This document shows, in pieces, positions 1-8,787 of a DNA stretch of 64,000 nt. The first letter of the stretch is position 1; each line of letters begins with the position of its first letter. This DNA is from Iningainema tapete BLCC-T55 (lineage in GTDB: Bacteria > Cyanobacteriota > Cyanobacteriia > Cyanobacteriales > Nostocaceae): assembly GCF_014698965.1 (NCBI RefSeq), contig NZ_JACXAE010000057.1, forward strand, positions 62,001 to 126,000. The letters run 5' to 3'. A model generated the notes under the pieces. That model had not been told where the DNA came from. It made no database searches and saw nothing but the letters and a program-made list of their open reading frames with translations. The position numbers were made by a program, and so were the translations under genes.

Positions 1-2385
1 ACAATTGTTTATATTCTCCGAGATTCTGATTGGTTAGCTTGCCTCGCTTATTGGTCAAAATTAGCATTAATTGATGATGGCTCAACTAGTGTAGAGCCGA
101 TCTCACCGCCCAATCGCAGTAACGTTATTCCATTTCGGCAACCACAACCAGCGCCAAAACCAAAATCAAAAAAACGACTTGCCTACTTTCCCAGCCCAAA
201 GCAAAAAGTAGGGCATTGGTGGCAAAAGCTCAGTAAGCAGTATCCCTTTTATGCACAACACAGTGCCTCTGATTGTGGGGCAGCCTGCCTTGTCATGATT
301 GGGCTCTACTGGGGCAAGCAGTTTAGTTTGAATAGGTTGCGAGATTTAGCTAACACCAACCGTAGTGGGGTAGACTTACGCTCTTTGGCAGCAGCAGCAG
401 AAAGCATCGGCTTTGCTAGTCGCCCAGTCAAAGCCACCTTCGCTAAATTAGCAGAACAATCCCTACCAGCGATCGCTCACTGGGAAGGCAAACACTACAT
501 AGTAGTTAATGAAATCACAAACAAGCAGGTAATTGTTAGCGATCCTGCCATTGGCATACGGAAACTAACTAAAAACGAATTCATCGCAGGTTGGAGTGGA
601 TATGCATTATTATTGCAGCCCACCTCCGAACTCAAAGAAACAGAAGAAGCAGCTACAGGATTCTGGCAGTTTTTCGACATCATCAAACCCCATTGGAAAG
701 TACTGCTAGAAGTATTTGTCGCTTCTGTCTTACTGCAAATCTTTGGACTAGTCACACCCCTATTCACCCAATTGCTCTTCGACAGAGTGATTGTACAAGG
801 TAGCACAGCCACTTTAAACGCAATTGGTTTGGGTTTGCTAGTTTTTGGTTTGTTCCGCCTTACCATGAGTGGAGTACGGCAATATCTACTAGCACACACA
901 GCTAACCGTGTGGGCATAGCCTTGCTAGTAGGCTTTATGAAACATACCTTCCGATTGCCCCTAGCATTTTTTGAAACACGTTACGTCGGCGACATTGTTT
1001 CTCGCATCCAAGAAAACCAGAAAATTCAGCGCTTCCTCACTGGCGAGACGCTAGGAATCGTTCTGGATTTTATGACAGTGTTTATCTACCTGGGATTAAT
1101 GTTCTGGTACAACTGGCGTTTAACATTGCTAGTACTAGTCATTGTGCCACCTTATTTCATCTTGGCGTTCACTGTAACACCTTTGTTGCGGCGGATTTCT
1201 CGAGAGATTTTTAATGCTTCTGCAGAAGAAAACAGTTATTTAATTGAAGCCCTTACCGGAATTCGCTCAATTCGCTCAATGGCAGTTGAACAAACTGTTC
1301 GGTGGCATTGGGAAGAACAGCTATATAAATTAGTCAAAAAAGGTTTTTCTGGGCAGGTAATTAACATCCGCCTTTCTTTAATTAGTGGCACTATCGATCT
1401 GTTTAGCAATACTGCATTACTCTGGTTTGGCGCATGGCTAGTGATTAACCAGCAACTCACGATTGGACAATTAGTTGCTTTCAATATGTTGATTGGCAAC
1501 GTCCTTGGTCCTTTTCAACGGCTGGCGGGGCTGTGGAATCAATTGCAGGAAATAGTTATTTCCACTGAGCGCATTAATGATGTCATCCAAGCAGAGCCGG
1601 AAGAAGATTTACAAAATAAACCCCGCCAGTCTCTGCGCAAACTGCAAGGGAGAATTCGTTTTGAAAATGTAACTTTTCGCTATCACTCTCAAAATGATAC
1701 GAACGTGCTACAAAATCTTAGTTTTGAGATTCAGCCAGAGCAAACTGTGGCAGTTGTCGGGCGTAGCGGTTCCGGAAAAACTACCCTTTCCAAATTAATT
1801 TTGGGTTTATACCTTCCGACAGAAGGCAAAGTGTTGATTGATGGTCTAGATGTGACGACTATTTCCCTCCGTTCGCTGCGATCGCAGTTTGGTGTTGTCT
1901 CACAAGATACCTTTCTGTTTGGCGGTACGGTGAGGGAAAACATCAGTATCGCTTACCCACAAGCCTCTATAGAAGAGATCATTGATGCGGCACGTCTTGC
2001 AGGCGCAGATGAATTTATTCAAAAATTGCCCCTGGGTTACGAAACCCAAATTGGGGAAGGTGGCGGAATGCTATCAGGTGGGCAACGTCAGCGACTGGCG
2101 ATCGCTCGTGCCTTGCTGGGTAACCCCCGCTTCATACTTTTAGATGAAGCGACTTCTCACCTCGACTCAGAATCGGAGCGCATTATTCAAAACAATCTCA
2201 AAACAATACTTAAAGGGCGTACCAGCCTAATCATTGCTCACCGCCTTTCCACTATCCGCAATGCTGACTTAATTTTAGTTTTAGATCGCGGTGTATTGGT
2301 TGAAAGCGGTACTCACGACGAATTGATTGCCAAAAAAGGTCATTATTTCTACCTTAATCAACAACAACTAGCTCATGCAGGGTGA
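1..2385 (+). CDS. C39-peptidase-containing ABC exporter (5' partial)
   Basis: The frame is open from base 1, so the start lies outside the window; an internal ATG at 295 would cut off the peptidase cysteine. The visible protein carries a C39 peptidase with DCGAACL (catalytic Cys near codon 92), the His in GKHYIVV and the Asp in VSDPAIG. Six-helix ABC membrane segments follow, then an ATPase with GRSGSGKTT (Walker A), LSGGQRQR (signature) and ILLDEATS (Walker B). Such inner-membrane exporters clip double-glycine leaders while secreting the peptide. The HlyD adaptor starts 43 bases downstream and two GG-leader peptides lie in the same cluster, so these are the likely cargo. The first ~90 codons are not recognised; in cyanobacterial relatives this place often holds a regulatory domain. 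Confidence 0.93.
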   Translation, partial: TIVYILRDSDWLACLAYWSKLALIDDGSTSVEPISPPNRSNVIPFRQPQPAPKPKSKKRLAYFPSPKQKVGHWWQKLSKQYPFYAQHSASDCGAACLVMIGLYWGKQFSLNRLRDLANTNRSGVDLRSLAAAAESIGFASRPVKATFAKLAEQSLPAIAHWEGKHYIVVNEITNKQVIVSDPAIGIRKLTKNEFIAGWSGYALLLQPTSELKETEEAATGFWQFFDIIKPHWKVLLEVFVASVLLQIFGLVTPLFTQLLFDRVIVQGSTATLNAIGLGLLVFGLFRLTMSGVRQYLLAHTANRVGIALLVGFMKHTFRLPLAFFETRYVGDIVSRIQENQKIQRFLTGETLGIVLDFMTVFIYLGLMFWYNWRLTLLVLVIVPPYFILAFTVTPLLRRISREIFNASAEENSYLIEALTGIRSIRSMAVEQTVRWHWEEQLYKLVKKGFSGQVINIRLSLISGTIDLFSNTALLWFGAWLVINQQLTIGQLVAFNMLIGNVLGPFQRLAGLWNQLQEIVISTERINDVIQAEPEEDLQNKPRQSLRKLQGRIRFENVTFRYHSQNDTNVLQNLSFEIQPEQTVAVVGRSGSGKTTLSKLILGLYLPTEGKVLIDGLDVTTISLRSLRSQFGVVSQDTFLFGGTVRENISIAYPQASIEEIIDAARLAGADEFIQKLPLGYETQIGEGGGMLSGGQRQRLAIARALLGNPRFILLDEATSHLDSESERIIQNNLKTILKGRTSLIIAHRLSTIRNADLILVLDRGVLVESGTHDELIAKKGHYFYLNQQQLAHAG

Positions 2386-2386
2386 G

Positions 2387-2418
2387 CCAGAATTCAGAAT
2401 TCAGAATTCAGAATTCAG
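2387..2418. repeat. Tandem heptamer repeat (AATTCAG)
   Basis: About four tandem copies of a heptamer of the AATTCAG type lie between the exporter stop and the hlyD ribosome site. They are the STRR-like short repeats typical of filamentous cyanobacteria. Similar units recur at 15320-15345 and a related TCCAAAA heptamer at the window's end. Confidence 0.8.
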
Positions 2419-2428
2419 GAGGAAAACT

Positions 2429-3961
2429 ATGCCATTTGTATCTCGCAATTCATCCGCACGGGCTCAACCGTCGCCGGATGATGAACAAAATTACAAGCCC
2501 AACCAAACAGAATCGACAAACCTAAATCCGGTAGACACAGAAGATACCAACGATTGGTTTTTAGGTACTGAGGAACTGCTAGATGCTTTACCTAGACCTT
2601 GGACACGCTCTATTCTGTATGTACTCATCGGTTTTGCAATGCTCGTTGTCCCTTGGGCAATGTTGTCCAAAATTGATGAGACAGGAACTGCAAGGGGACG
2701 GATTGAACCATTGGGAGCAACCCGAAAATTAGATTCTCCGGCTACTGGTAGTGTGACTGCAGTTAAGGTAAAAGAAGGTGAGACTGTAAAAACAGGACAG
2801 GTTTTGGTAGAACTGGAGTCGGATGTTCTGCGCACAGAACTCCAACAAGCACAGGCAAAGCTATCGGGGCTACAAAGTCAGCGGCAGCAACTGAATTTGC
2901 TCAAAAACCAAGTAGAGTTAGCAATTCGCGTCCAAAATCAACAAAACCAAGCGCAACAATCAGAAAAACTTGCCCAAATACAACAGGCACAGCAGAATCT
3001 TGATACTCTCCAGACTAACTATTACTTACAAAAAGAGGAAAAGCTAGCTCAAGTTAACCAGAAAAAATTAGCAATTGATTCGATTAAAGCAGCTTACGAG
3101 CTAGCACAAGTTCGTTACCGTGGCGCTCAAGAAAAAGTACCACGCTACAAAAAAGCTTACCAAGAGGGTGTTCTTCCCCAAGATCGGTTGATGGAAATAC
3201 AACAATCAGTCAAAGAAAACTACCAAAACCTTCTGCAAGCAAAGTCAGAAATATCTCGCTCTCAATCAAGCTTGAAGGAAGAACAAAGTAGTTATGAGCG
3301 AACTATTCGTCAAGCTAACTCTGATATCCAACAAGCTCAGCTACGTCTGCAAGAGCAACAACGCAGTTATAAGACCTTAATTCATACCGGAAAACTATCT
3401 GTACTTAAAAGTCAAGAACAAATCAAAGATTTGCAATCACAAATTACGGCGATACAATCACAAATTGCTCAAACCGGTAGCATGTCCACATCGTTAAAGC
3501 TACAGATGCAGCAACGAGTGGTGCGATCGCCTGTGGATGGGGTAATTTTTGAGTTGCCCATCAAAAAGCCAGGACAAGTTGTACAACCAGGTCAATTGAT
3601 TGCTTCTATTGCACCCAACGGATCTCCTTTGGTACTCAAAGCTCAAATGCCAATTCAGCACAGTGGTTTTTTGAAAGTGGGAATGCCTGTCAAGATCAAA
3701 TTTGATGCTTATCCCTTCCAAGATTACGGAGTGATATCTGGAAACGTCAATTGGATTTCTCCAGATTCCAAAATTAGTACCACTACCGCTGGTAATCTAG
3801 AAACTTTTGAACTGGATATTACTCTCAAACAGCCTTATATCAAAACAGAAAATAAACAAACACCCTTAACGCCAGGTCAAACAGCAACCGCTGATGTAAT
3901 CATCCGTCAGCGTCGCGTCATCGATTTCTTATTAGATCCATTCAAAAAATTGCACCAGTAG
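2429..3961 (+). CDS. HlyD-family membrane fusion (periplasmic adaptor) protein
   Basis: About 510 residues. One membrane helix (around residues 62-82) follows a polar cytoplasmic N-terminus. Then come a lipoyl-like half motif (PATGSVTAVKVKEGETV), a long Gln/Lys-rich coiled coil (roughly 135-350) and the second lipoyl half with a beta-barrel region. This is the standard layout of a type I secretion adaptor that bridges the ABC exporter to an outer-membrane channel. The ATG at 2429 is preferred because AGGAGG stands just before it; the longer frame from 2375 would translate an EFRIQNSEF stretch encoded by a heptanucleotide repeat. The stop codon TAG is supplied by an interspersed hairpin repeat starting at 3958. 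Confidence 0.93.
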   Translation: MPFVSRNSSARAQPSPDDEQNYKPNQTESTNLNPVDTEDTNDWFLGTEELLDALPRPWTRSILYVLIGFAMLVVPWAMLSKIDETGTARGRIEPLGATRKLDSPATGSVTAVKVKEGETVKTGQVLVELESDVLRTELQQAQAKLSGLQSQRQQLNLLKNQVELAIRVQNQQNQAQQSEKLAQIQQAQQNLDTLQTNYYLQKEEKLAQVNQKKLAIDSIKAAYELAQVRYRGAQEKVPRYKKAYQEGVLPQDRLMEIQQSVKENYQNLLQAKSEISRSQSSLKEEQSSYERTIRQANSDIQQAQLRLQEQQRSYKTLIHTGKLSVLKSQEQIKDLQSQITAIQSQIAQTGSMSTSLKLQMQQRVVRSPVDGVIFELPIKKPGQVVQPGQLIASIAPNGSPLVLKAQMPIQHSGFLKVGMPVKIKFDAYPFQDYGVISGNVNWISPDSKISTTTAGNLETFELDITLKQPYIKTENKQTPLTPGQTATADVIIRQRRVIDFLLDPFKKLHQ

Positions 3962-3986
3962 AGACGTTCCACCGGAACGTCTCTAC
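3958..3986. repeat. Interspersed hairpin repeat, GTAGAGACG...CGTCTCTAC family
   Basis: A perfect 13-bp stem (GTAGAGACGTTCC pairing with GGAACGTCTCTAC) with a 3-base loop. Members of the same family lie at 8713, 9975, 19209 and 60153, with a shorter relative at 11249. It supplies the hlyD stop codon and may act as a transcription terminator or processing site. Confidence 0.85.
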
Positions 3987-4023
3987 ACCATCCCAAATCT
4001 CAAACGATCAAGGAAATTGCATC

Positions 4024-4797
4024 ATGTTAAATATTTCTGGTGAAGACATAATTCACCAAAACAAACTCTCTTGCCAAATACCGAGCATAGTGGAGGCGAT
4101 CGCCAAAAGAAAAATAATTGCTTCTGTAGCTAAAGAAGTAGGCGTAGAAGTCGAAGAAGAAGAACTACAGGAGGAAGGCGATCGCTTGCGGATGGCAAAT
4201 AAATTAGTCAAAGCCACAGACACTTGGGCATGGCTAAAAAAACATCATCTTTCCCTAGATGACTTTGAAGAGTTAGCACGCCACAATATTCTGGCGCAAA
4301 AATTACCAAATCATTTATTCTCTCATCAGGTCGAACCATTCTTTTTTGAGCATCAAACCAATTATGTGCAAGCCGTTACCTACGAAATCATCTTGGATGA
4401 TTACGACTTAGCGCTAGAACTGTTTTACTCACTGCAAGAAAGTGAAGCTAGTTTTCCCCAAATTGCTCGTCAACACATACTTGATCCAGAACTTCGTCGC
4501 ACTTGGGGATACCAAGGAGTGCGAAATCGCCAAGACTTCTTACCAGAAATTACTGCTGTTATCTTTGCCGCCAACCCTCCAGAAATTCTCAAGCCAATTG
4601 TCACTGCAAAAGGAGTTCATTTAATTTTGGTAGAGGAAATTATTCAACCTAAGTTAGATGAAAAATTACGCCAAAAAATTATTACTGATTTATTTGAGGC
4701 ATGGTTAAAACAACAAATTGAAACTGCGCAAACTACCATACAGCTTGACTTAGAGGCTAAATCTATACAATTTGAAGAAATGCTCAAACAGGCTTAA
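4024..4797 (+). CDS. Parvulin/SurA-like peptidylprolyl isomerase
   Basis: 257 residues, no signal peptide seen. The N-terminal half is helical (VEAIAKRKIIASVAKEVGVEVEEEEL) like SurA/PpiD chaperone domains. The C-terminal half has parvulin features: a FPQIARQHILDPELRRTWG segment, then KPIVTAKGVHLILVEEI, matching the conserved end of the rotamase fold. Such isomerases accompany C39 exporters and HlyD proteins in cyanobacterial peptide clusters and probably help keep precursors export-competent. It lies 62 bases after hlyD, with only the hairpin repeat between, so the three genes are probably one operon. Its exact partner is inferred. Confidence 0.8.
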   Translation: MLNISGEDIIHQNKLSCQIPSIVEAIAKRKIIASVAKEVGVEVEEEELQEEGDRLRMANKLVKATDTWAWLKKHHLSLDDFEELARHNILAQKLPNHLFSHQVEPFFFEHQTNYVQAVTYEIILDDYDLALELFYSLQESEASFPQIARQHILDPELRRTWGYQGVRNRQDFLPEITAVIFAANPPEILKPIVTAKGVHLILVEEIIQPKLDEKLRQKIITDLFEAWLKQQIETAQTTIQLDLEAKSIQFEEMLKQA

Positions 4798-5084
4798 TTT
4801 AGTTATTAATTAATTGAAATAGTTTGATTTTAAAAAAGAATAATTATTAAAAGTAGTCAATATAAAAGGTATATATTGGCTGATTTTGCGTCTCTATTAA
4901 TTCATATAATTAACTATAAGCAAAAAAGCATTTAAAAAGTAAAACTGATTGATAAATATAAAAAAGAATTATCAAAAAATATCCTGAAACCTATTGCTTT
5001 TAAAAGTAAATGTTGTAAAGTATAAATGTGAGCGAAAAACAGCTTACACAAAACCCAAAAATAAACAAATCCCAGGACAGAACC

Positions 5085-5405
5085 ATGATTATCTCTGATT
5101 TAAACTACTTAGAAGCAGTAACCGAAACCGTTGTTGGTGGTCGTCATCTAAACTTCGACAAGAACTTGCTCTCTAACATCAAAACCAACTTGGATTTCGA
5201 TTCTAACACCAACATCAACGAAGTTGTTAACAAGAATGCAAACATTCGTGTTAACTCTAACGTTGTAGGTAACTCTGCTACATTCGCTTTCGATAACGAA
5301 GCTATCGGTCCTAACAGCACTGCTGAAGGTACATTGAGCCAAATCACCATTGCTGGTGAAGGTTCTAGCCAAAGCGGAACATTTATTTCTGCTACCAACA
5401 AATAG
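5085..5405 (+). CDS. Double-glycine-leader secreted peptide precursor (CTB-type bacteriocin-like)
   Basis: 106 residues from ATG 5085, preceded by an AGGA ribosome site; a longer GTG-initiated reading from 5028 is less likely. The N-terminus MIISDLNYLEAVTETVVGG is a class II-like leader ending in GG, where a C39 peptidase would cut. The 87-residue core is rich in Asn, Ser and Thr, has no cysteine and shows alternating hydrophobic residues suggesting beta strands. The leader matches the family annotated as cyanobacterial CTB bacteriocins, from memory; antimicrobial activity is unproven. It sits between the exporter operon and the GT41 glycosyltransferase, so it is probably their substrate or cargo. 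Confidence 0.82.
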   Translation: MIISDLNYLEAVTETVVGGRHLNFDKNLLSNIKTNLDFDSNTNINEVVNKNANIRVNSNVVGNSATFAFDNEAIGPNSTAEGTLSQITIAGEGSSQSGTFISATNK

Positions 5406-5423
5406 TATTTAGCCTCAAATATA

Positions 5424-5451
5424 AATAATTGCTCCACATGGAGCAATTATT
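5424..5451 (+). terminator. Hairpin after peptide gene 1
   Basis: A perfect 12-bp stem (AATAATTGCTCC with GGAGCAATTATT, loop ACAT) 18 bases after the stop of the peptide gene. It has A/T-rich flanks rather than a clear U run, so it could terminate, or stabilise the 3' end of an abundant peptide mRNA. Confidence 0.65.
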
Positions 5452-5480
5452 ATGTTGACAAGTTTATTGAAGGTAAAAGC

Positions 5481-5531
5481 ATCCCCAAATACCCATAATA
5501 AAGTAATAACTTATAAAGGGTATTTGGGGAT
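5481..5531 (+). promoter_or_regulatory. Long-stem inverted repeat before the GT41 gene
   Basis: A 14-bp perfect inverted repeat (ATCCCCAAATACCC with GGGTATTTGGGGAT) with a 23-base A/T-rich loop ends 12 bases before the start codon at 5544. It could sequester the ribosome site of the glycosyltransferase gene, or act as a regulator site. Nothing in the sequence decides between these. Confidence 0.55.
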
Positions 5532-5543
5532 TTCCGTATAGCA

Positions 5544-8132
5544 ATGAAAACCGAAAATATCTCAGAATCTCATGTTAAAGCTCGCATCCAAATTGCTGTC
5601 CAGAAGCAAAAGTTAGGTCAATTGGATGAGGCGGAAACAATATATAGACAAATATTGCAAAGTCAGTTTGAACAACATGTAGAACAACAATCTTTAGGAG
5701 ATATATATAAACAAGCTATACTTAATTTTGGAGTTATCCTTCAACAACAGGGAAAGTTAACAGAAGCGCTCAAACTTTATGAGCAAACTTTAATTATTGA
5801 GCCTAACTTTGCTGAAGTTTATAACAACTTAGGAAATGTTTTTCTCAAGCAAGGTCAATCAGATTTAGCTATAAAATGTTATCAAAAAGCTTTGAGCATT
5901 AAACCTGATTTTGCTAATGCTCATAATAATTTAGGAAATGCTCTGAAAGAATATGATTTAGACGCAGCGATACAGTCGTATCAGCAGGCTTTAAAATTTA
6001 AACCTGATTGGGCTGAGGCTCTTTACAATTTAGGAACTTCGCTGAACGAACAAGGTAATTTAGAAGCATCTAAAACTTGCTTTGAGCAAGCTTTAAAAAT
6101 TAAACCTGACTTGGCTGCAGCTAAATTTGGCATTTGTATGAATCAATTGCCAATTATCTATTCTCATGTAGACGAAATTCAGTGGCGGCGAAATCAGTAT
6201 CAAAAACATCTAATTGAGTTAGCTCAGCACTATAAATTTGCACCTGCTGAAGAACAAGTAGAGATGGCGAAAGTAGTAGGTTATTTACAGCCTTTTTATT
6301 TAACTTATCAAGGTTTTAATGACCGATATCTACAGCTTATTTACGGGGAAATGATTTGTCAACTGATGGCAAGGTGTTATCCTCAGTGGGGTAAGGTAAT
6401 TCCCATTCCTGAGTTAGCCGCTCATGAAAAAATTCGCGTCGGTTTCGTAAGTGGTTTTTTTCGGGAGCATTCCAATTGGAAAATTCCGATTAGAGGTTGG
6501 GTAGAAAACCTAGATAAAAGTGAGTTTGAGTTGTTTGGGTATCATACCAGCTCACTACAAGATCAAGAAACACTCACAGCAGCCAAAGTTTTTGACAAGT
6601 TTACTCAAGGTCCTTTACTGCTGGAACAATGGGCTAATATAATTGAACGCGATCGCCTACATGTTCTGATTTTCCCTGAATTTGGAATGGACTCTATGAC
6701 GATTCGACTGGGGTGTTTAAGATTAGCTCCCATTCAAATCACTTCTTGGGGACATCCAGAAACTAGCGGAATGCCCACGATTGACTATTACTTGAGCAGT
6801 GCTTTAATGGAACCAGAAAATGCTCAAGCTCATTATACGGAAAAATTAGTCAGATTACCTAACTTATCATTTCATTATACACCTAAGGAAATTCAACGAA
6901 CAGCAATTAGTAAAAGGGACATTGGCATTGCAGATGATGAAGTGATGTTCTGGTGCTGTCAATCGTTATATAAGTATTTACCGCAATATGATGATGTTTT
7001 TCCGCAAATTGCATCATATTTAAGTAGGTGCAAGTTTGTTTTTATTAAACATCATGCTAGTGAACAGATTACCAAAGTCTTTAGCGATCGCTTAAAGCAA
7101 GCTTTTGAAGGGTTCGGACTCAATTATCAAGATTACTGCATTTTTTTGCCTCGTCTAGAACCCAAAACTTTTACCGCAACGACAGCCATTGCGGATGTGT
7201 TTCTTGATAGTATCGGTTGGTCTGGATGCAACTCGACATTAGAAGCTCTAGCTTACGACATTCCGATTGTGACAATGCCTGGTGAGTTGATGCGGGGAAG
7301 GCATACAATGGCAATCCTGACAATGATGGGTATTGATGTGACAATTGCGACAAATATTGAAGATTATGTGCAGATTGCGGTTCGTCTCGGTCAAGATGCT
7401 CAATATCGTCAACAGATTTCCCAACTTGTTGCCCAAAACAAGCACTTATTGTCTGGCGATTTAGAACCGATAACCGCTCTGGAAAATTTTCTCTTAAAAC
7501 TATTTAAAAAATCAAGAAAATGTGGTAGCATAGCAACAAGATTACTTCAACAAGCGAATCAATGTCAACGTACTCATGGCTGGGCTGAAGCTGAACATTT
7601 ATATCATCAGGTGCTAGAAATTCAGCAAAATCAGCCAGAAGCTTTATATGGGCTTGGTACAATAGCTATTCAAACTGGGCAAACCAAAGCTGCTGAGCAG
7701 TGGTTGAGCGCAGCAGCACAAATACAGCCAGATGTCAAAGTATGGTTTAGTTTGGGCAATGTGCGTCAAGCTCTGGGTAAGTGGTTACAAGCTCAAGAAG
7801 CATACCAGCAAGCGATCGCTCTCCGACCAGATGCAGCACCGATATACAATAATCTCGGCTACACTCTGCAACAACAAGGACTTTTAGATGAAGCGATCGC
7901 ATACTATCAAAAAGCTTTGGCAGTTCAACCCAACTGTATAGAAGCCGATGTCAATTTAGGCAACGCGCTTCACCAACAAGGGAAGCTTTCCCAAGAACAG
8001 CAAGTCTACTATGCACAATTAAATCACAAATTAGGTGTGCAAAGGGAAAATGCAGGCGATCTGAAGATGGCTACAGCATACTATCAACAGGCGATCGCTA
8101 TTCAACCGATAGAACTAACAAAAGAGGTATAA
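5544..8132 (+). CDS. TPR - GT41 (SPINDLY/OGT-like) glycosyltransferase - TPR protein
   Basis: 862 residues. About five TPR units (residues ~10-215; e.g. AEVYNNLGNVFLKQGQ, ANAHNNLGNALKE) precede a GT41-like catalytic region (~225-640). That region contains ITSWGHPETSGMPTIDYY (the His near residue 403 aligns with the family's conserved His) and SIGWSGCNSTLEAL (~558). A further three or four TPRs follow (~665-850). GT41 enzymes move GlcNAc or a related sugar onto Ser/Thr of proteins. TPRs on both sides of the catalytic domain are not the most common layout. It lies between two GG-leader peptide genes whose cores are rich in Ser/Thr/Asn, so the peptides are plausible acceptors (inference). The next gene starts 2 bases after its stop. 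Confidence 0.88.
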   Translation: MKTENISESHVKARIQIAVQKQKLGQLDEAETIYRQILQSQFEQHVEQQSLGDIYKQAILNFGVILQQQGKLTEALKLYEQTLIIEPNFAEVYNNLGNVFLKQGQSDLAIKCYQKALSIKPDFANAHNNLGNALKEYDLDAAIQSYQQALKFKPDWAEALYNLGTSLNEQGNLEASKTCFEQALKIKPDLAAAKFGICMNQLPIIYSHVDEIQWRRNQYQKHLIELAQHYKFAPAEEQVEMAKVVGYLQPFYLTYQGFNDRYLQLIYGEMICQLMARCYPQWGKVIPIPELAAHEKIRVGFVSGFFREHSNWKIPIRGWVENLDKSEFELFGYHTSSLQDQETLTAAKVFDKFTQGPLLLEQWANIIERDRLHVLIFPEFGMDSMTIRLGCLRLAPIQITSWGHPETSGMPTIDYYLSSALMEPENAQAHYTEKLVRLPNLSFHYTPKEIQRTAISKRDIGIADDEVMFWCCQSLYKYLPQYDDVFPQIASYLSRCKFVFIKHHASEQITKVFSDRLKQAFEGFGLNYQDYCIFLPRLEPKTFTATTAIADVFLDSIGWSGCNSTLEALAYDIPIVTMPGELMRGRHTMAILTMMGIDVTIATNIEDYVQIAVRLGQDAQYRQQISQLVAQNKHLLSGDLEPITALENFLLKLFKKSRKCGSIATRLLQQANQCQRTHGWAEAEHLYHQVLEIQQNQPEALYGLGTIAIQTGQTKAAEQWLSAAAQIQPDVKVWFSLGNVRQALGKWLQAQEAYQQAIALRPDAAPIYNNLGYTLQQQGLLDEAIAYYQKALAVQPNCIEADVNLGNALHQQGKLSQEQQVYYAQLNHKLGVQRENAGDLKMATAYYQQAIAIQPIELTKEV

Positions 8133-8134
8133 AC

Positions 8135-8335
8135 ATGGATAACTCACAATTTGTCACTAAGCGAATAGTCTCACCTGATGGCAAAGTGATTGCGGAGATC
8201 AAAAGTTTTGCTCAGGCGTCTGGTGATGGTAGTAAGATTAGCCAAAGCGTACGAATCAAGGTGTCATCTGAGGAAAACGTTCAGATTTCTTCACAATCTG
8301 GTTCTATTTCTATTTCTTGTAATCAAAGAGATTAA
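8135..8335 (+). CDS. Small protein of unknown function, coupled to GT41 gene
   Basis: 66 residues, starting 2 bases after the glycosyltransferase stop, so almost certainly translated from the same mRNA. No leader, signal peptide or membrane helix is visible. The sequence predicts beta strands (IVSPDGKVIAEIKSF, VRIKVSSEENVQISS) and ends in a Ser/Ile repeat SGSISISCNQRD. No known family was recognised. The tight coupling suggests an accessory role in peptide modification or export, but this is inference. Confidence 0.7.
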   Translation: MDNSQFVTKRIVSPDGKVIAEIKSFAQASGDGSKISQSVRIKVSSEENVQISSQSGSISISCNQRD

Positions 8336-8381
8336 TTGTCTCTAGCCTTACTTAGTTTTGTGATGTGAAAATAGAGAAGTT

Positions 8382-8645
8382 ATGATAATTTGCGATCTTG
8401 ATTATTTAGAATCTCTACCTGAAACATATGCTCAGCATATCAATGGTGGTGATGCTCTAGCTATTTCTGATTTTAGCGCCAATGGTTATGGTGATGCAAC
8501 TGACATCACTACTGTAATTGACAATAGAGCAATTAGTGACCCAGCAGGGCGTTATCATATAGCTACTAGCTATATTAATATTATTGCTAAATTTGAGAAA
8601 AACTTTTCCGTTGTCTCTAGCTCTTATGCCTTAGTAACTAGTTAA
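8382..8645 (+). CDS. Second double-glycine-leader peptide precursor
   Basis: 87 residues. The N-terminus MIICDLDYLESLPETY matches the leader of the peptide at 5085 (MIISDLNYLEAVTET) and ends in HINGG near residue 23, a likely C39 cleavage site. The 64-residue core has no cysteine and is rich in Ser, Thr, Asp and Ala. Apart from the leader it has little similarity to the first peptide, so one exporter probably handles two different cargos. Two hairpin repeats follow (8654 and 8713), closing the cluster. Confidence 0.78.
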   Translation: MIICDLDYLESLPETYAQHINGGDALAISDFSANGYGDATDITTVIDNRAISDPAGRYHIATSYINIIAKFEKNFSVVSSSYALVTS

Positions 8646-8653
8646 AATGTTAA

Positions 8654-8687
8654 AGATCCCCGACTTCGTAAAAGTTGTCGGGGATCT
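8654..8687. repeat. Interspersed hairpin repeat, AGATCCCCGAC...GTCGGGGATCT family
   Basis: An 11-bp perfect stem with a 12-base loop, placed right after the second peptide gene. An identical 34-base copy stands at 60084-60117, and relatives at 30956 and 31002. All of them sit at the 3' ends of genes or between genes, so terminator-like use is likely. Confidence 0.85.
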
Positions 8688-8712
8688 GAGAATAGACATA
8701 GCAGTGAATAAT

Positions 8713-8740
8713 GTAGAGACGTTCCATGTAACGTCTCTAC
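8713..8740. repeat. Interspersed hairpin repeat, GTAGAGACG...CGTCTCTAC family
   Basis: GTAGAGACGTT pairs with AACGTCTCTAC around CCATGT. It lies between the peptide cluster and the convergent PEP-CTERM gene. Confidence 0.85.
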
Positions 8741-8787
8741 AAGGATTCTGGATAATGCACGTTGAAATTCGGTCGATGTCTAACGTG

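Noticed and set aside
4798-5084. Possible RNA gene in the A/T-rich gap before peptide gene 1
   Set aside because: No stable hairpin, conserved motif or terminator was seen; it most likely holds only the peptide promoter.
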